Below are positions 34,953-42,569 of a stretch of 51,243 bases of DNA, piece after piece (within the stretch, counting starts at the first letter, position 1; each line of letters opens with the position of its first letter). Made by a program: the position numbers and the translations under genes. The stretch comes from an uncultured Collinsella sp. (GTDB lineage: Bacteria; Actinomycetota; Coriobacteriia; Coriobacteriales; Coriobacteriaceae). The notes under the pieces are model-generated. The model worked only from the letters and a program-made list of their open reading frames with translations, did not search any database and had not been told where the DNA came from. Where the stretch lies: positions 1 to 51,243 of the forward strand of contig UROZ01000003.1 in assembly GCA_900549655.1 (NCBI GenBank), written 5' to 3'.

Positions 34953-36194
34953 ATGGCGTACAAGACGCTCGAAAAACTCTTTTATGCAGATCCAAGCTCC
35001 GATCGTTATGCTTGCCATGACGAGCTGCTGCGCGAGCGCCTTACTGCCGACGGCACGGTGCGGACTGGAATTCACCTTGAGCATGGTGAACTGTTCGCTT
35101 GTGTTCCTTTGAACCTGTCCGTTGCTAGCGAGCGGATCCTCAGAAAAGAGCGAAAGATTTCCAACCTGTGGAACAGCTTGCCTTATGTGGCTTTGGGGGC
35201 CTCGATTCGTTCGCTGGTGCTTGAGGAGGTTGTTTTCAGCAACGAGATGGAGGGTGTGCACAGCACGCGGCGCCAGATTGAAGCGGCGCTGGAGTCTGCG
35301 GAGGATGCTGCGGCCGAACTTTGCGGTGCCGCCGAAAAGGAGCACACTCCTTTTATTGAATTCGCTCGCCTCTACCTTCAGCTGGTGGATGGTTCAAGTC
35401 GTCCCGGCAAACCCGAGGATATCCGCGAGATTTTCGATGCCGTCACTAAGGGCGTGCTTGACCCGAAGGACCGTCCGGATGGCAAGATGTTCCGTTTGGG
35501 CCCCGTTGTGATTGAGAACAGTCGGGGCAAGATTCTCCATCAGGGTGTTTCCTCGGAGCCCGAAATCATTGACCTCCTTGGCAAGATGATAGAGTTGGGC
35601 AATCGCGAAGATGTCCCAAGCCTCTATGCAGCCTCAATCTGCCATTTTCTCTTTGAGTATATTCACCCCTTCTATGACGGTAACGGGAGAACGGGGAGGT
35701 ACCTTCTCGCGTTGAGCCTGAACGAGACGTTGTCGCAGCCTACGGTGTTGTCGCTCTCTAGGACGATTGCTGAGAATAAAACCGCATATTACAAGGCGTT
35801 TGACGTGGTGGAGAGGCCCCTTAACGGTAGCGAGGCTACTCCGTTTGTTGCAATGATTCTTGATTTGGTCGAGCAAGCGCAAGATGCCGTTCTGAGCGAT
35901 TTGGCCGAAAAGCGCGTACAACTCGATGATCTCAAGCGGGCGATCGATGAGCTCGACGATACGTTTACCGAAAGGGCAAAAGATATTCTGTTTTATGCGG
36001 CACAGATGCATATCTTCGGTGCCTTTGGCGAATCTACGCTTGATGGTGTGTCGGGCTATCTCGATGTGACAAAGCCGACAGCGAGTAGGTCATTGTCGAG
36101 CCTAATCGCTGCCGGATATTTAGAAAAAGTGTCCGCAAGGCCGCTCGTGTGCAAGATGACGGTGGCGGGACTTAATCTGCTCGGGCTAGAGTGA
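34953..36194 (+). CDS. Fic family protein AMPylase with N-terminal inhibitory helix
   Basis: A 413-residue Fic protein. The catalytic loop HPFYDGNGRTGR begins at H238 and is complete, so transfer of AMP from ATP to a target hydroxyl is expected. The inhibitory motif (S/T)xxxE(G/N) is present upstream as SNEMEG (S96 to G101), so this is a class II Fic held inactive until relieved. The last 80 or so residues look like a winged helix (YLDVTKPTASRSLSSLIAAGYLEKV), which may bind DNA or help self-regulation. AAGGAG lies upstream of the ATG. It is the only + strand gene of the accessory block and converges on the five-gene operon across 127 bp. Confidence 0.92.
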   Translation: MAYKTLEKLFYADPSSDRYACHDELLRERLTADGTVRTGIHLEHGELFACVPLNLSVASERILRKERKISNLWNSLPYVALGASIRSLVLEEVVFSNEMEGVHSTRRQIEAALESAEDAAAELCGAAEKEHTPFIEFARLYLQLVDGSSRPGKPEDIREIFDAVTKGVLDPKDRPDGKMFRLGPVVIENSRGKILHQGVSSEPEIIDLLGKMIELGNREDVPSLYAASICHFLFEYIHPFYDGNGRTGRYLLALSLNETLSQPTVLSLSRTIAENKTAYYKAFDVVERPLNGSEATPFVAMILDLVEQAQDAVLSDLAEKRVQLDDLKRAIDELDDTFTERAKDILFYAAQMHIFGAFGESTLDGVSGYLDVTKPTASRSLSSLIAAGYLEKVSARPLVCKMTVAGLNLLGLE

Positions 36195-36321
36195 ACATCG
36201 GTTATCAGACAAATGAACACTCCGAGCGTTTGCCCGCCATTCCTCCATGGTGTGAAATCGCTCTTATCCCATTGAGGCGCCTTTGAGGTTGCCAATGGAC
36301 TGTTGCGGCAAGCGGTGAAAG

Positions 36322-37794
36322 CTATGATTCAATTTCGTTTGTCACATACGCCAGGAGTTCATCGTCTAAGGCCTTCAGAGAGTTCTTGATTTCCCGCCTG
36401 CGCTCGCGAGCCTGTTCGATTTTTGCATCACATTCTCGTTTTGCCTTGAATTCGAACGGGCTGAAAAAGGAACGTCTGCTCTTAAGCTCTCGAAGTTCGT
36501 TCCCCAGCCGGTCAAATTCATCTTCGAGCGCTTGTTTTTGCGTCTTTTTAACAGGATTATCTAACCAGTATTTGGCTTGGAGCCCTGCTTCTTTTTCAGC
36601 GCGCTCACGTTCCTTCTTCTTCTCGGAGTCGTATTCGTCACGCTTTGCCATGTCCTCTTTGAGGCGTTCCTTTCGTAACGTGATCGCCTCGGCATTTAGT
36701 GAAAAGCCTTCCTTCACGCTATTTGACACATATGCGCCGTGGGCTCTCGTATAGGTTTTATGTCCTATGTTCAACTCTTCAATTACACATAAGTTTGACC
36801 ACACATTGAACAATAACTCGGGTGCCAAGATAAGACCTGTAATCGAATGGCCCTCAGTCTCTGTCTCTAAGAATTTAATCGCGGTTCTCAACGCTAATTC
36901 ATATCGATTGTATACGAGCGTGCACATGTCGAAAGCGTCCTCTTCTGCGGACCGGTCGACGCCGCTGCCGTCAAGAAAGTAATCAAAAATGTTGTTGTTT
37001 TCCCACTTGTCTCGCCATTTGGTTACACCGTCTACTACAGAGCTGTCGATGATGTTTGCTGCCGTAAAATACATTCGTGGTATCTCTTCAGTAAAGAGGT
37101 ACTTCTCCATGTCTGTATCATTTAAAGCGTGGCGTTGGCTGTCGGAAATATCCGGAGACTTGAGCATTTCTTTCTTTGCTTTGCAAAAAGTAAAGGAAAG
37201 TTTGCCGATTGCTTCCCATTGGCTTTTTCTTATTTCGAGATGGGATGCCAGCGTGCCTGCAATCAACGCGAGATTATCATCTGATGGTGTGTTGATTATT
37301 GGCTTGGCATACAAGGAGCTAACTGCTTCGATAATATCATCGAGGTGCAGTTTTAGACTTTTGATGACGCTCCACGCATGAATTAGGCCTTCACAGGTTT
37401 TTACTTCATTTGGAAGCAGTTGAAAGGTTTTGAGAAAACAGTCCGAAGATTCGCGAAGGCGATTGTTTTTAATTGTCAGTTGCCAGTCGATTGCTATTGA
37501 CTTAATTGCCCAAGCATCAATGTTGTCCAAATCAATCTCTAACACCTTGTTCGCATATCGTTCGGCTTCGCAGAAGTTTCTGGTTTTGCATGCAGTTTTG
37601 GCCAACGTGAGCAGCCTTTCTGCATCGGCCGTCTTGTCTGTTTTCACCGTGCCTTCGATTTGAACAACGCCTTCAACCATCATTTTCTTTGCGGACTCGA
37701 GCGTATATTTCATACCGCAGTTTTGACAGACGAAGAAATCCCCATCTTTGACGATTTCGGTACCGCCGCAAAGTTCACATTTCAGGGCTTTCAT
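36322..37794 (-). CDS. Zinc-ribbon, TPR-like and coiled-coil protein
   Basis: A 490-residue protein, last gene of the operon. An N-terminal zinc ribbon has C6, C9, C23, C26 (CELCGG and CQNCGMKY). Residues 60-130 look like TPR helices (AERLLTLAKTACKTRNFCEAERYANKVLEIDLDN has the usual spacing). The middle is mostly helical and unrecognised. The C-terminus (about 390-490) is a charged coiled coil rich in Lys and Glu. Such zinc-ribbon/TPR proteins occur near SPFH and Psp-like envelope genes, perhaps as scaffolds. AGAGG precedes the ATG, 4 bp after the HEPN stop codon. Function unknown. Confidence 0.75.
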   Translation of the reverse strand: MKALKCELCGGTEIVKDGDFFVCQNCGMKYTLESAKKMMVEGVVQIEGTVKTDKTADAERLLTLAKTACKTRNFCEAERYANKVLEIDLDNIDAWAIKSIAIDWQLTIKNNRLRESSDCFLKTFQLLPNEVKTCEGLIHAWSVIKSLKLHLDDIIEAVSSLYAKPIINTPSDDNLALIAGTLASHLEIRKSQWEAIGKLSFTFCKAKKEMLKSPDISDSQRHALNDTDMEKYLFTEEIPRMYFTAANIIDSSVVDGVTKWRDKWENNNIFDYFLDGSGVDRSAEEDAFDMCTLVYNRYELALRTAIKFLETETEGHSITGLILAPELLFNVWSNLCVIEELNIGHKTYTRAHGAYVSNSVKEGFSLNAEAITLRKERLKEDMAKRDEYDSEKKKERERAEKEAGLQAKYWLDNPVKKTQKQALEDEFDRLGNELRELKSRRSFFSPFEFKAKRECDAKIEQARERRREIKNSLKALDDELLAYVTNEIES

Positions 37795-37798
37795 GAAG

Positions 37799-38407
37799 CT
37801 AGACCTCTTTCTTTTCAACGATATATATCCATGCAAGAAGCGTTTCTTTGCGAATGAGAATCCGGGCAGTAATTCTTTTGCCGTCGCGATCTTCGATTAG
37901 CACCAAACCGGTTGGAAACAGATATGTCTGTCCGTGTGCAATCCCATTTCGAAGATGGCGAAATAGGCACTGCATTCTGTTTTCATCACCGCTGCGGCGC
38001 TCGATGGAGTTGTCCTCTCGGAGCGTTAGTTTGACATCCTTGTGTAGGACCGCTCTTGGGTGTTCGGCGCATATTTCTTTATCTAGGGCCATGTTCTCCA
38101 GAGTTCCATCAATGGTCTGGCTTCCTATGAAAATGAAAGAGGTTATCCCGGACTCCTTTAATAGCTTTCTCTCTAGTATCTTGATGGAGGGTCCGTTCCA
38201 ACCTAAAGACGTCAACGTTCGCTGCGTCGACAAAGCGGTCTTATCTTTTGCGATGGGTGCTTGCAAAACGTAGAACCGAAATAGCTCTGATAGCTCGTCT
38301 GGCGTAAAGCAATCTGATAGAGGGGCTCGATAACCCTCGAGTTTGAATTTAGTGCTGTTGCAGGAGTGTTGATAGTTTTCATTGACGTGTGATTTATTGG
38401 TTCCCAT
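37799..38407 (-). CDS. HEPN-domain protein (pEK499_p136-like), candidate RNase effector
   Basis: A 202-residue protein. The C-terminal part holds CLFRHLRNGIAHGQTYLF, with R153 and H158 forming the RxxxxH motif of HEPN ribonucleases (here RNGIAH). The surrounding pattern resembles the HEPN family named after plasmid pEK499 p136. HEPN proteins act as RNA-cutting toxins or defence effectors, often as dimers. The N-terminal half is not recognised. AAAGGAAG lies before the ATG, 12 bp after the membrane-protein gene. The position between a membrane protein and a scaffold protein suggests control by them (inference). Catalytic activity is not proven. Confidence 0.75.
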   Translation of the reverse strand: MGTNKSHVNENYQHSCNSTKFKLEGYRAPLSDCFTPDELSELFRFYVLQAPIAKDKTALSTQRTLTSLGWNGPSIKILERKLLKESGITSFIFIGSQTIDGTLENMALDKEICAEHPRAVLHKDVKLTLREDNSIERRSGDENRMQCLFRHLRNGIAHGQTYLFPTGLVLIEDRDGKRITARILIRKETLLAWIYIVEKKEV

Positions 38408-38419
38408 ACCCGGCTTCCT

Positions 38420-39085
38420 TTAGCGCTTATTTATGATTTCCTGCTGACGGATATATGCTTTTAGTCGCTTACAAGTATCTTGGGCGTCGGGGAGCGAATT
38501 TGCTTTCACCGCTTTGTCGAGATTTTCGATAGCGATAGGTATCAAATTTGAAAGGGGCCGGTTTCCAGTTTTATCTAAAACGGGGTTTGCGTAGCGCATA
38601 GTTTCCAGAACGTCTGCGATTGCCGGTTTCAGATCGCTAGGTGCTTCTTCTAGGAGCAGTTCGAGTTTGATTTTGTTTGATTTCATTGAATTGGTAAGTG
38701 TCGAGACATGTTCCTCGACATCTGAGGTTTGACTCTCGGATGCATTTGCTGCACACAACGTAATTACTGACGTGCCAAGTAAAAGGATGCTGAAACCCGA
38801 AAGAACGGACAACGCATCGGTCTTTAGCGCTGCTCCGAAAAGAACTAGGGTCAGCTGGATTGCAAATGAAGCCCCCATGAGAACTGTCTTGGAAATACCA
38901 AGCAGCTTTAGTTTCTTTACGGGGTCATGAAGGAGGACTGCGACCAACAAGGAGAGCGCAACCAAAGAGAATGCGCTCTCAATCCAAAAGGTAGTTGAGG
39001 GTCCAAATAAAAGTACGGCCACGCTTTCGATAACTATGAAGAGGGCTACGGGGGTTGCTGCAACATATGCCTGCGTGTTCTTCAT
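38420..39085 (-). CDS. Four-helix membrane protein with cytoplasmic helical domain
   Basis: A 221-residue protein of unknown family. Four hydrophobic segments lie in residues 8-115 (VALFIVIESVAVLLFG, FSLVALSLLVAVLL, ASFAIQLTLVLFGA, LSGFSILLLGTSVITL). The rest is polar and helical, rich in Lys, Leu and Glu, and likely faces the cytoplasm. The ATG at 39085 overlaps the stop of the SPFH gene by 1 bp (TAATG), with GGAGG upstream inside that gene. Coupled translation suggests it works with the SPFH protein at the membrane. Confidence 0.75.
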   Translation of the reverse strand: MKNTQAYVAATPVALFIVIESVAVLLFGPSTTFWIESAFSLVALSLLVAVLLHDPVKKLKLLGISKTVLMGASFAIQLTLVLFGAALKTDALSVLSGFSILLLGTSVITLCAANASESQTSDVEEHVSTLTNSMKSNKIKLELLLEEAPSDLKPAIADVLETMRYANPVLDKTGNRPLSNLIPIAIENLDKAVKANSLPDAQDTCKRLKAYIRQQEIINKR

Positions 39086-40191
39086 TATGACCTCCGTGCT
39101 CCGCACTCGGGACAGAACTTCTCGGTTCCAGAGAAGCGATATCCACACTCGGAACAGAACTTTGCAGCACTTTGCGGCGAATTGGTATCCGTTGGGATGG
39201 GCTGCGTCGCGGACGTGCTGGTCGCTTGTGAGAGTGCATCGGTCATAACTGACCCCATGGTCCCACCAACACCGGCCATTACGCCTAGGCCGATTCCCAT
39301 GTTTGCATATTCGCCAACCGCTTCGTTTTGGGCCATCTTTTCGGCAACATCGAAGCTGCGTTCCTGTTGATAGGTATAGCCTTCGATTTGCCGTTTCTCT
39401 GCGCGTGCTTTTGCGGAGATTACGGTTCGCTGCGCCGCGGTTTCTTGTTCGATAACGCTGACTTGCTGCTTTATCTGCGCCTCGCGTACGTCGGCATATT
39501 GCTTGAAATGGAGATCCTTAAACTTCTCGTATATCGGGTCGCCTTCGGGCTTGACGATGGCGGTGACCAGCATTTGCGTTAACGAGAGACCGTATGCGGC
39601 AAAGTCGGGAAGCAGCTTGTTCTTAAGCGAGCCAGATAACTCTTCCAGGTGTGTATCAAGTTCGAAAATGGAGAGTTTTTGTTCGGTAATTACTTGTGCA
39701 AGATGAGTTTTTATGCGAGTTTGCAGGAAAGCTTTGAAATAACTGATCAACTTGTCCTGGGAGAGCAAGGCTTCGGTTCCAACAAGTTTGAGAAGAAGCC
39801 TGCGGGGCTCTTTTACAGCAAGAGCCATCTCTCCTGATGCCCCGAGCGAAAGCGGAAATCCATAAGTCGGTTCCATGAACTGAATCTTGGAATTGGTTCC
39901 CCAGCGGATGCCCATCTGCTCGATGAGGTTAACGAAGTAGATCTCTGAGTGAAAGGGGCTGACGCCACCGGTTGTTATCTTCGAAATGCCGTTCAGTAGC
40001 GGTAGATTTTGAGTCTCAAGTTCATGCCTGCCCGGTCCAAACGAATCCAGGGCCTGTCCATTAAGGAAGAAAATTGCTTCTTGGGTCTCGTGGACAATGA
40101 GTTGCGAACCTGTATTGAAATCTTCTGAGGGGTGTTTCCAGATAAAAGTTTGGTTATTGCCCTCATATGTGATGACATCCGTGATGCTCAT
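39085..40191 (-). CDS. SPFH-domain protein with C-terminal zinc ribbon (YdjI-like)
   Basis: A 368-residue protein. The N-terminal region (VITYEGNNQTFIWKHPSEDF, LIVHETQEAIFFLNGQALDSFGPGRHEL) is that of the SPFH family typified by Bacillus subtilis YdjI, formerly called virion core protein-like. A coiled-coil follows (about 230-285, rich in Gln, Glu, Lys), then a Gly-rich segment, and a zinc ribbon at the end (CSECGYRFSGTEKFCPECG). In Bacillus, YdjI acts with the PspA homologue at the membrane. AGGAGG precedes the ATG, 19 bp after the FHA gene. Probably a membrane platform for the downstream products. Confidence 0.85.
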   Translation of the reverse strand: MSITDVITYEGNNQTFIWKHPSEDFNTGSQLIVHETQEAIFFLNGQALDSFGPGRHELETQNLPLLNGISKITTGGVSPFHSEIYFVNLIEQMGIRWGTNSKIQFMEPTYGFPLSLGASGEMALAVKEPRRLLLKLVGTEALLSQDKLISYFKAFLQTRIKTHLAQVITEQKLSIFELDTHLEELSGSLKNKLLPDFAAYGLSLTQMLVTAIVKPEGDPIYEKFKDLHFKQYADVREAQIKQQVSVIEQETAAQRTVISAKARAEKRQIEGYTYQQERSFDVAEKMAQNEAVGEYANMGIGLGVMAGVGGTMGSVMTDALSQATSTSATQPIPTDTNSPQSAAKFCSECGYRFSGTEKFCPECGARRS

Positions 40192-40210
40192 AGTCCTCCT
40201 ACTTCCATGG

Positions 40211-41143
40211 TTAGTAATGCGGATTTGCTAGGATGGCCGTCGTTGCTACGACGGCAAAAGTAGTGCTGAGACCCAGGCGCAGGATGTCGCCGGGGTACAG
40301 CTGGGCGGGTGCGCCGGAGCTGATGTCAAGTTCGCTGTTATCGGCTGCTCGAATCAGATACGTGCCGTTGGTCGAACCGAGATCTTGTGCGTACCAAGCA
40401 TTGTTCTCGGCGAAGATACGGAGATGCCTGGCGGAGACATCCAGCCCAACATCGGTGACAGCGCTGTCTTCGAGTGCGAGCGCTCCGATGATGGAGCCCA
40501 TGACAGAAGGCTCAATGACATAAGGGCCGCCGACGACGAGTTCGTTGTCGATCCTGATAAGGCCGATCGCATGTTCGGTGCCTGTTTGTTTTAAATCGCA
40601 TGGACAGAAAGAAATGCTTGAGGGGGTAAACGACCTGACGTTCTCTGCTAATTCAAAGCGGTTCCGGATGTACGCGATAGCGCGGGCCGGATCGCACCAA
40701 CAGGCGGTCGAAACAACGAGCGCGATTGAGATAAGAGCCCTGTAATCTTTGTCTGGCTGGTAGCTGACGAGGCGCGAGACGGCGTTCCGGTAAAGGAGCC
40801 CATTACGCCCACAGGTACTGAGCGCTTGAGCCATCGCGTCAGTCGCTGCCGCAATCATGGTATAGATGTCGGCGTTCGAATACCCTTTTTCCTGTAGCTT
40901 GTGCAGGATTTGATTCGATGCGCAGGACCAGTCGGCAAAGTAGCGATCTTCTAGGGAGCCCGGCTGCGAGTGCACAATCGTGCGCGAAAGCCAGCTGGTG
41001 TCCTGTGCCATTTGGGCGGTAGGCTGTCCATTTGTTAACGGCAGATCGGATAGTAACAGTTCAGCAAGTGCGCGATGGCTCAGGGTAAACGAAGTCTTGA
41101 ACAGGGAGAACATGACCTCGAGCGGTGTTTGCCGTCTTGGCAT
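40211..41143 (-). CDS. FHA-domain protein
   Basis: A 310-residue protein, first gene of the operon. The C-terminal FHA domain (about 205-305) shows VSARHLRIFAENN and DLGSTNGTYLI, the conserved phosphothreonine-binding core. The first 200 residues are helical and unrecognised; they hold a Cys-rich spot (ACWCDP, FCPCDLK). FHA domains read Ser/Thr phosphorylation, so a kinase elsewhere in the genome would be needed. AAGGGAG lies before the ATG. The promoter at 41202-41230 is about 60 bp upstream. Confidence 0.82.
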   Translation of the reverse strand: MPRRQTPLEVMFSLFKTSFTLSHRALAELLLSDLPLTNGQPTAQMAQDTSWLSRTIVHSQPGSLEDRYFADWSCASNQILHKLQEKGYSNADIYTMIAAATDAMAQALSTCGRNGLLYRNAVSRLVSYQPDKDYRALISIALVVSTACWCDPARAIAYIRNRFELAENVRSFTPSSISFCPCDLKQTGTEHAIGLIRIDNELVVGGPYVIEPSVMGSIIGALALEDSAVTDVGLDVSARHLRIFAENNAWYAQDLGSTNGTYLIRAADNSELDISSGAPAQLYPGDILRLGLSTTFAVVATTAILANPHY

Positions 41144-41201
41144 GACATTCTCCCTTCCTTGACCTTATTCGCTAAATTAAGGATAAGGGTGCCACTAGCC
41201 G

Positions 41202-41230
41202 ATTTTACTGTGCAACAAATTGCATGTCGG
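41202..41230 (-). promoter_or_regulatory. Promoter with palindromic operator for the FHA-SPFH-HEPN operon
   Basis: On the - strand the -35 is CCGACA (41225-41230) and the -10 is TAAAAT (41202-41207), 17 bases apart. The spacer holds a perfect palindrome TGCAA-CAAA-TTGCA (41211-41224), a likely repressor site. A further inverted pair (CCTTAT at 41163, ATAAGG at 41183) lies between promoter and start codon. The 462-bp gap up to the SDR gene otherwise holds only array B and its hairpin. Confidence 0.5.
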
Positions 41231-41337
41231 CGAGCGGTCGCGCCGCCTGATGCGTTTGCTCCAGCATGAAAGCTGGTTATCTTAGGGTGCTATGCGGTCG
41301 CGTTTTGATCAGGATGGCATGGCTCAACCGCCCTTCG

Positions 41338-41508
41338 GGAAACTGTGTCCCGTAATGGACGTCCAGAGTGGGATGTAGTTTCTGCGAAAGGCCTGTTGCG
41401 GAAACGGTATCCCAGAATCGGCGTTCGAAACGGGACGCAGTTTCCGCAAGGGGGTCTGGGGGGAAACCATGTCCCGTTCTGAGCTGAAATACCGGGACGC
41501 AGCTTCCC
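41338..41508. repeat. Array B of ~61-bp palindromic repeats
   Basis: Three units begin at 41338, 41400 and 41462 (spacing 62 bp). Order and sequence match the three full units of array A in the same orientation, and the middle units differ at only a few positions. Each unit has GGAAAC followed by TCCC at one end and GGGAyryAGTTTCC at the other, so each may fold as a hairpin. Confidence 0.85.
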
Positions 41509-41518
41509 TTTCAAACAG

Positions 41519-41562
41519 AAGAAGGCGTGCTGCCTGCAGTTGATGCAGACGGCGCGCCTTCT
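41519..41562. terminator. Bidirectional terminator after array B
   Basis: AAGAAGGCG (41519-41527) pairs with CGCCTTCTT (41554-41562) and the stem continues inwards with a few mismatches to a four-base loop. T-rich runs follow on both strands. It separates the SDR gene from the accessory operon and is related to the hairpin at 34739. Confidence 0.65.
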
Positions 41563-41605
41563 TTGTTGGACTATGTTGAGGCTGGGAGCTGAGGCTTGTG
41601 GTCCC

Positions 41606-42355
41606 TTAAGAGCGGGCGGCTCCGTCGACGGGGAGCACGGCGCCCGTGACATAGGAGGACATGTCGCTCGCTAGGAAAACGAAGGCGTTGGCGACGTCCT
41701 CGGGCTCACCCATGCGGCCGAGAGGGATAGTGGCGATGATGGGTTTGATGACCTCTTCGGGCAGGTTGGCGACCATGTCAGTCTTAGTCACGCCAGGGGC
41801 AACGGCGTTGACGCGAATACCCATAGGGGCGAGCTCGCGCGAGAGTGACTGGACCATACCGTTGACGGCAAACTTGGACGTGGGGTAACCGACGCCGGAG
41901 GGCTGGCCGTACTTGGCGACCATCGAGCTTGTGGTAGTGATGGTGCCGCCGTGGCCGGCCTCGGTCATGATCTTGGCGGCAGCCTGGTGGCCATTAAAGA
42001 CGGCGACGACGTTAAGGTCCATGACCTTTGCGAACTCCTCGGCCGTGTAGTCCAAGAGGGGTGAACGCTGGGAGATACCGGCATTGTTGACGACCGTGTC
42101 CAAGCCGCCCATGTCGGATGCAGCCTGGGTAAAGGCCTCGGTCACGGCTTCGAGTGAGGTGAGGTCGCAGGAGCGGCCCCAGACCTTGGCGTCGGGATAG
42201 GCGGCTGTCAGCTTCTCAACGGCCGCATCGGCGGTCTCTTGACGCGAGCCAAAGACAGTGACGGAGGCGCCCTCCTCGATAAAACGGCAGGCGATGGCAT
42301 AGCCGATACCGCGCGTGCCTCCGGTGATGATTGCTTTCTTGCCCTCGAGCAACAT
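41606..42355 (-). CDS. SDR-family oxidoreductase
   Basis: A 249-residue short-chain dehydrogenase. Cofactor loop TGGTRGIG near the start, NNAG, the catalytic YxxxK as GYPTSK, and PGVTKTDM after it are all present. By memory of the family, the overall pattern (ITGGTRGIG, then FGSRQETADAA and AYPDAKVWG) is like FabG and also like the BaiA type of bile-acid 3-alpha-hydroxysteroid dehydrogenase. The substrate remains open. AGAGGAAA precedes the ATG at 42355. It is downstream of hom on the same strand but a terminator lies between, so it has its own transcript. Confidence 0.85.
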   Translation of the reverse strand: MLLEGKKAIITGGTRGIGYAIACRFIEEGASVTVFGSRQETADAAVEKLTAAYPDAKVWGRSCDLTSLEAVTEAFTQAASDMGGLDTVVNNAGISQRSPLLDYTAEEFAKVMDLNVVAVFNGHQAAAKIMTEAGHGGTITTTSSMVAKYGQPSGVGYPTSKFAVNGMVQSLSRELAPMGIRVNAVAPGVTKTDMVANLPEEVIKPIIATIPLGRMGEPEDVANAFVFLASDMSSYVTGAVLPVDGAARS

Positions 42356-42503
42356 GGTATTTCCTCTCATCGCGGGCGGACATTCGCAGCACAGCGTAGC
42401 CGTAACCGGAATCGGCCGTGTTTGCATATCGGTGAACGGTAGCCCGCGTTACCGATGAGCGGCTCGCGCAAATGTGCCCTGTCGTTGTGCTTAGGGCAGG
42501 AGA

Positions 42504-42539
42504 CAAAAAGGCTCCCATCCCACATCGGACGGGAGCCCT
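42504..42539 (-). terminator. Terminator after homoserine dehydrogenase
   Basis: A stem of GGCTCCC with GGGAGCC (plus inner pairs), followed by TTTTTG on the - strand, lies about 30 bp beyond the hom stop codon. Confidence 0.85.
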
Positions 42540-42569
42540 CAAAGCGTGTATTGCTAGGCAAGCGTTGGA

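Larger units (their letters stand above)
34513..41562. other. Accessory block flanked by direct repeat arrays
   Basis: About 7 kb with arrays A and B in the same orientation at its edges, each followed by a related terminator hairpin. Genes inside (Fic; FHA, SPFH, membrane, HEPN and zinc-ribbon proteins) have low G+C (line 36781-36840: 23 of 60) against a rich backbone (line 22501-22560: 43 of 60). No integrase, transposase or tRNA is present. The block could have moved by homologous recombination between the arrays. Confidence 0.55.

Noticed and set aside
34513..41562. Prophage or integrative element
   Set aside because: No integrase, capsid, portal, terminase, relaxase or tRNA attachment site is visible; only flanking repeat arrays.
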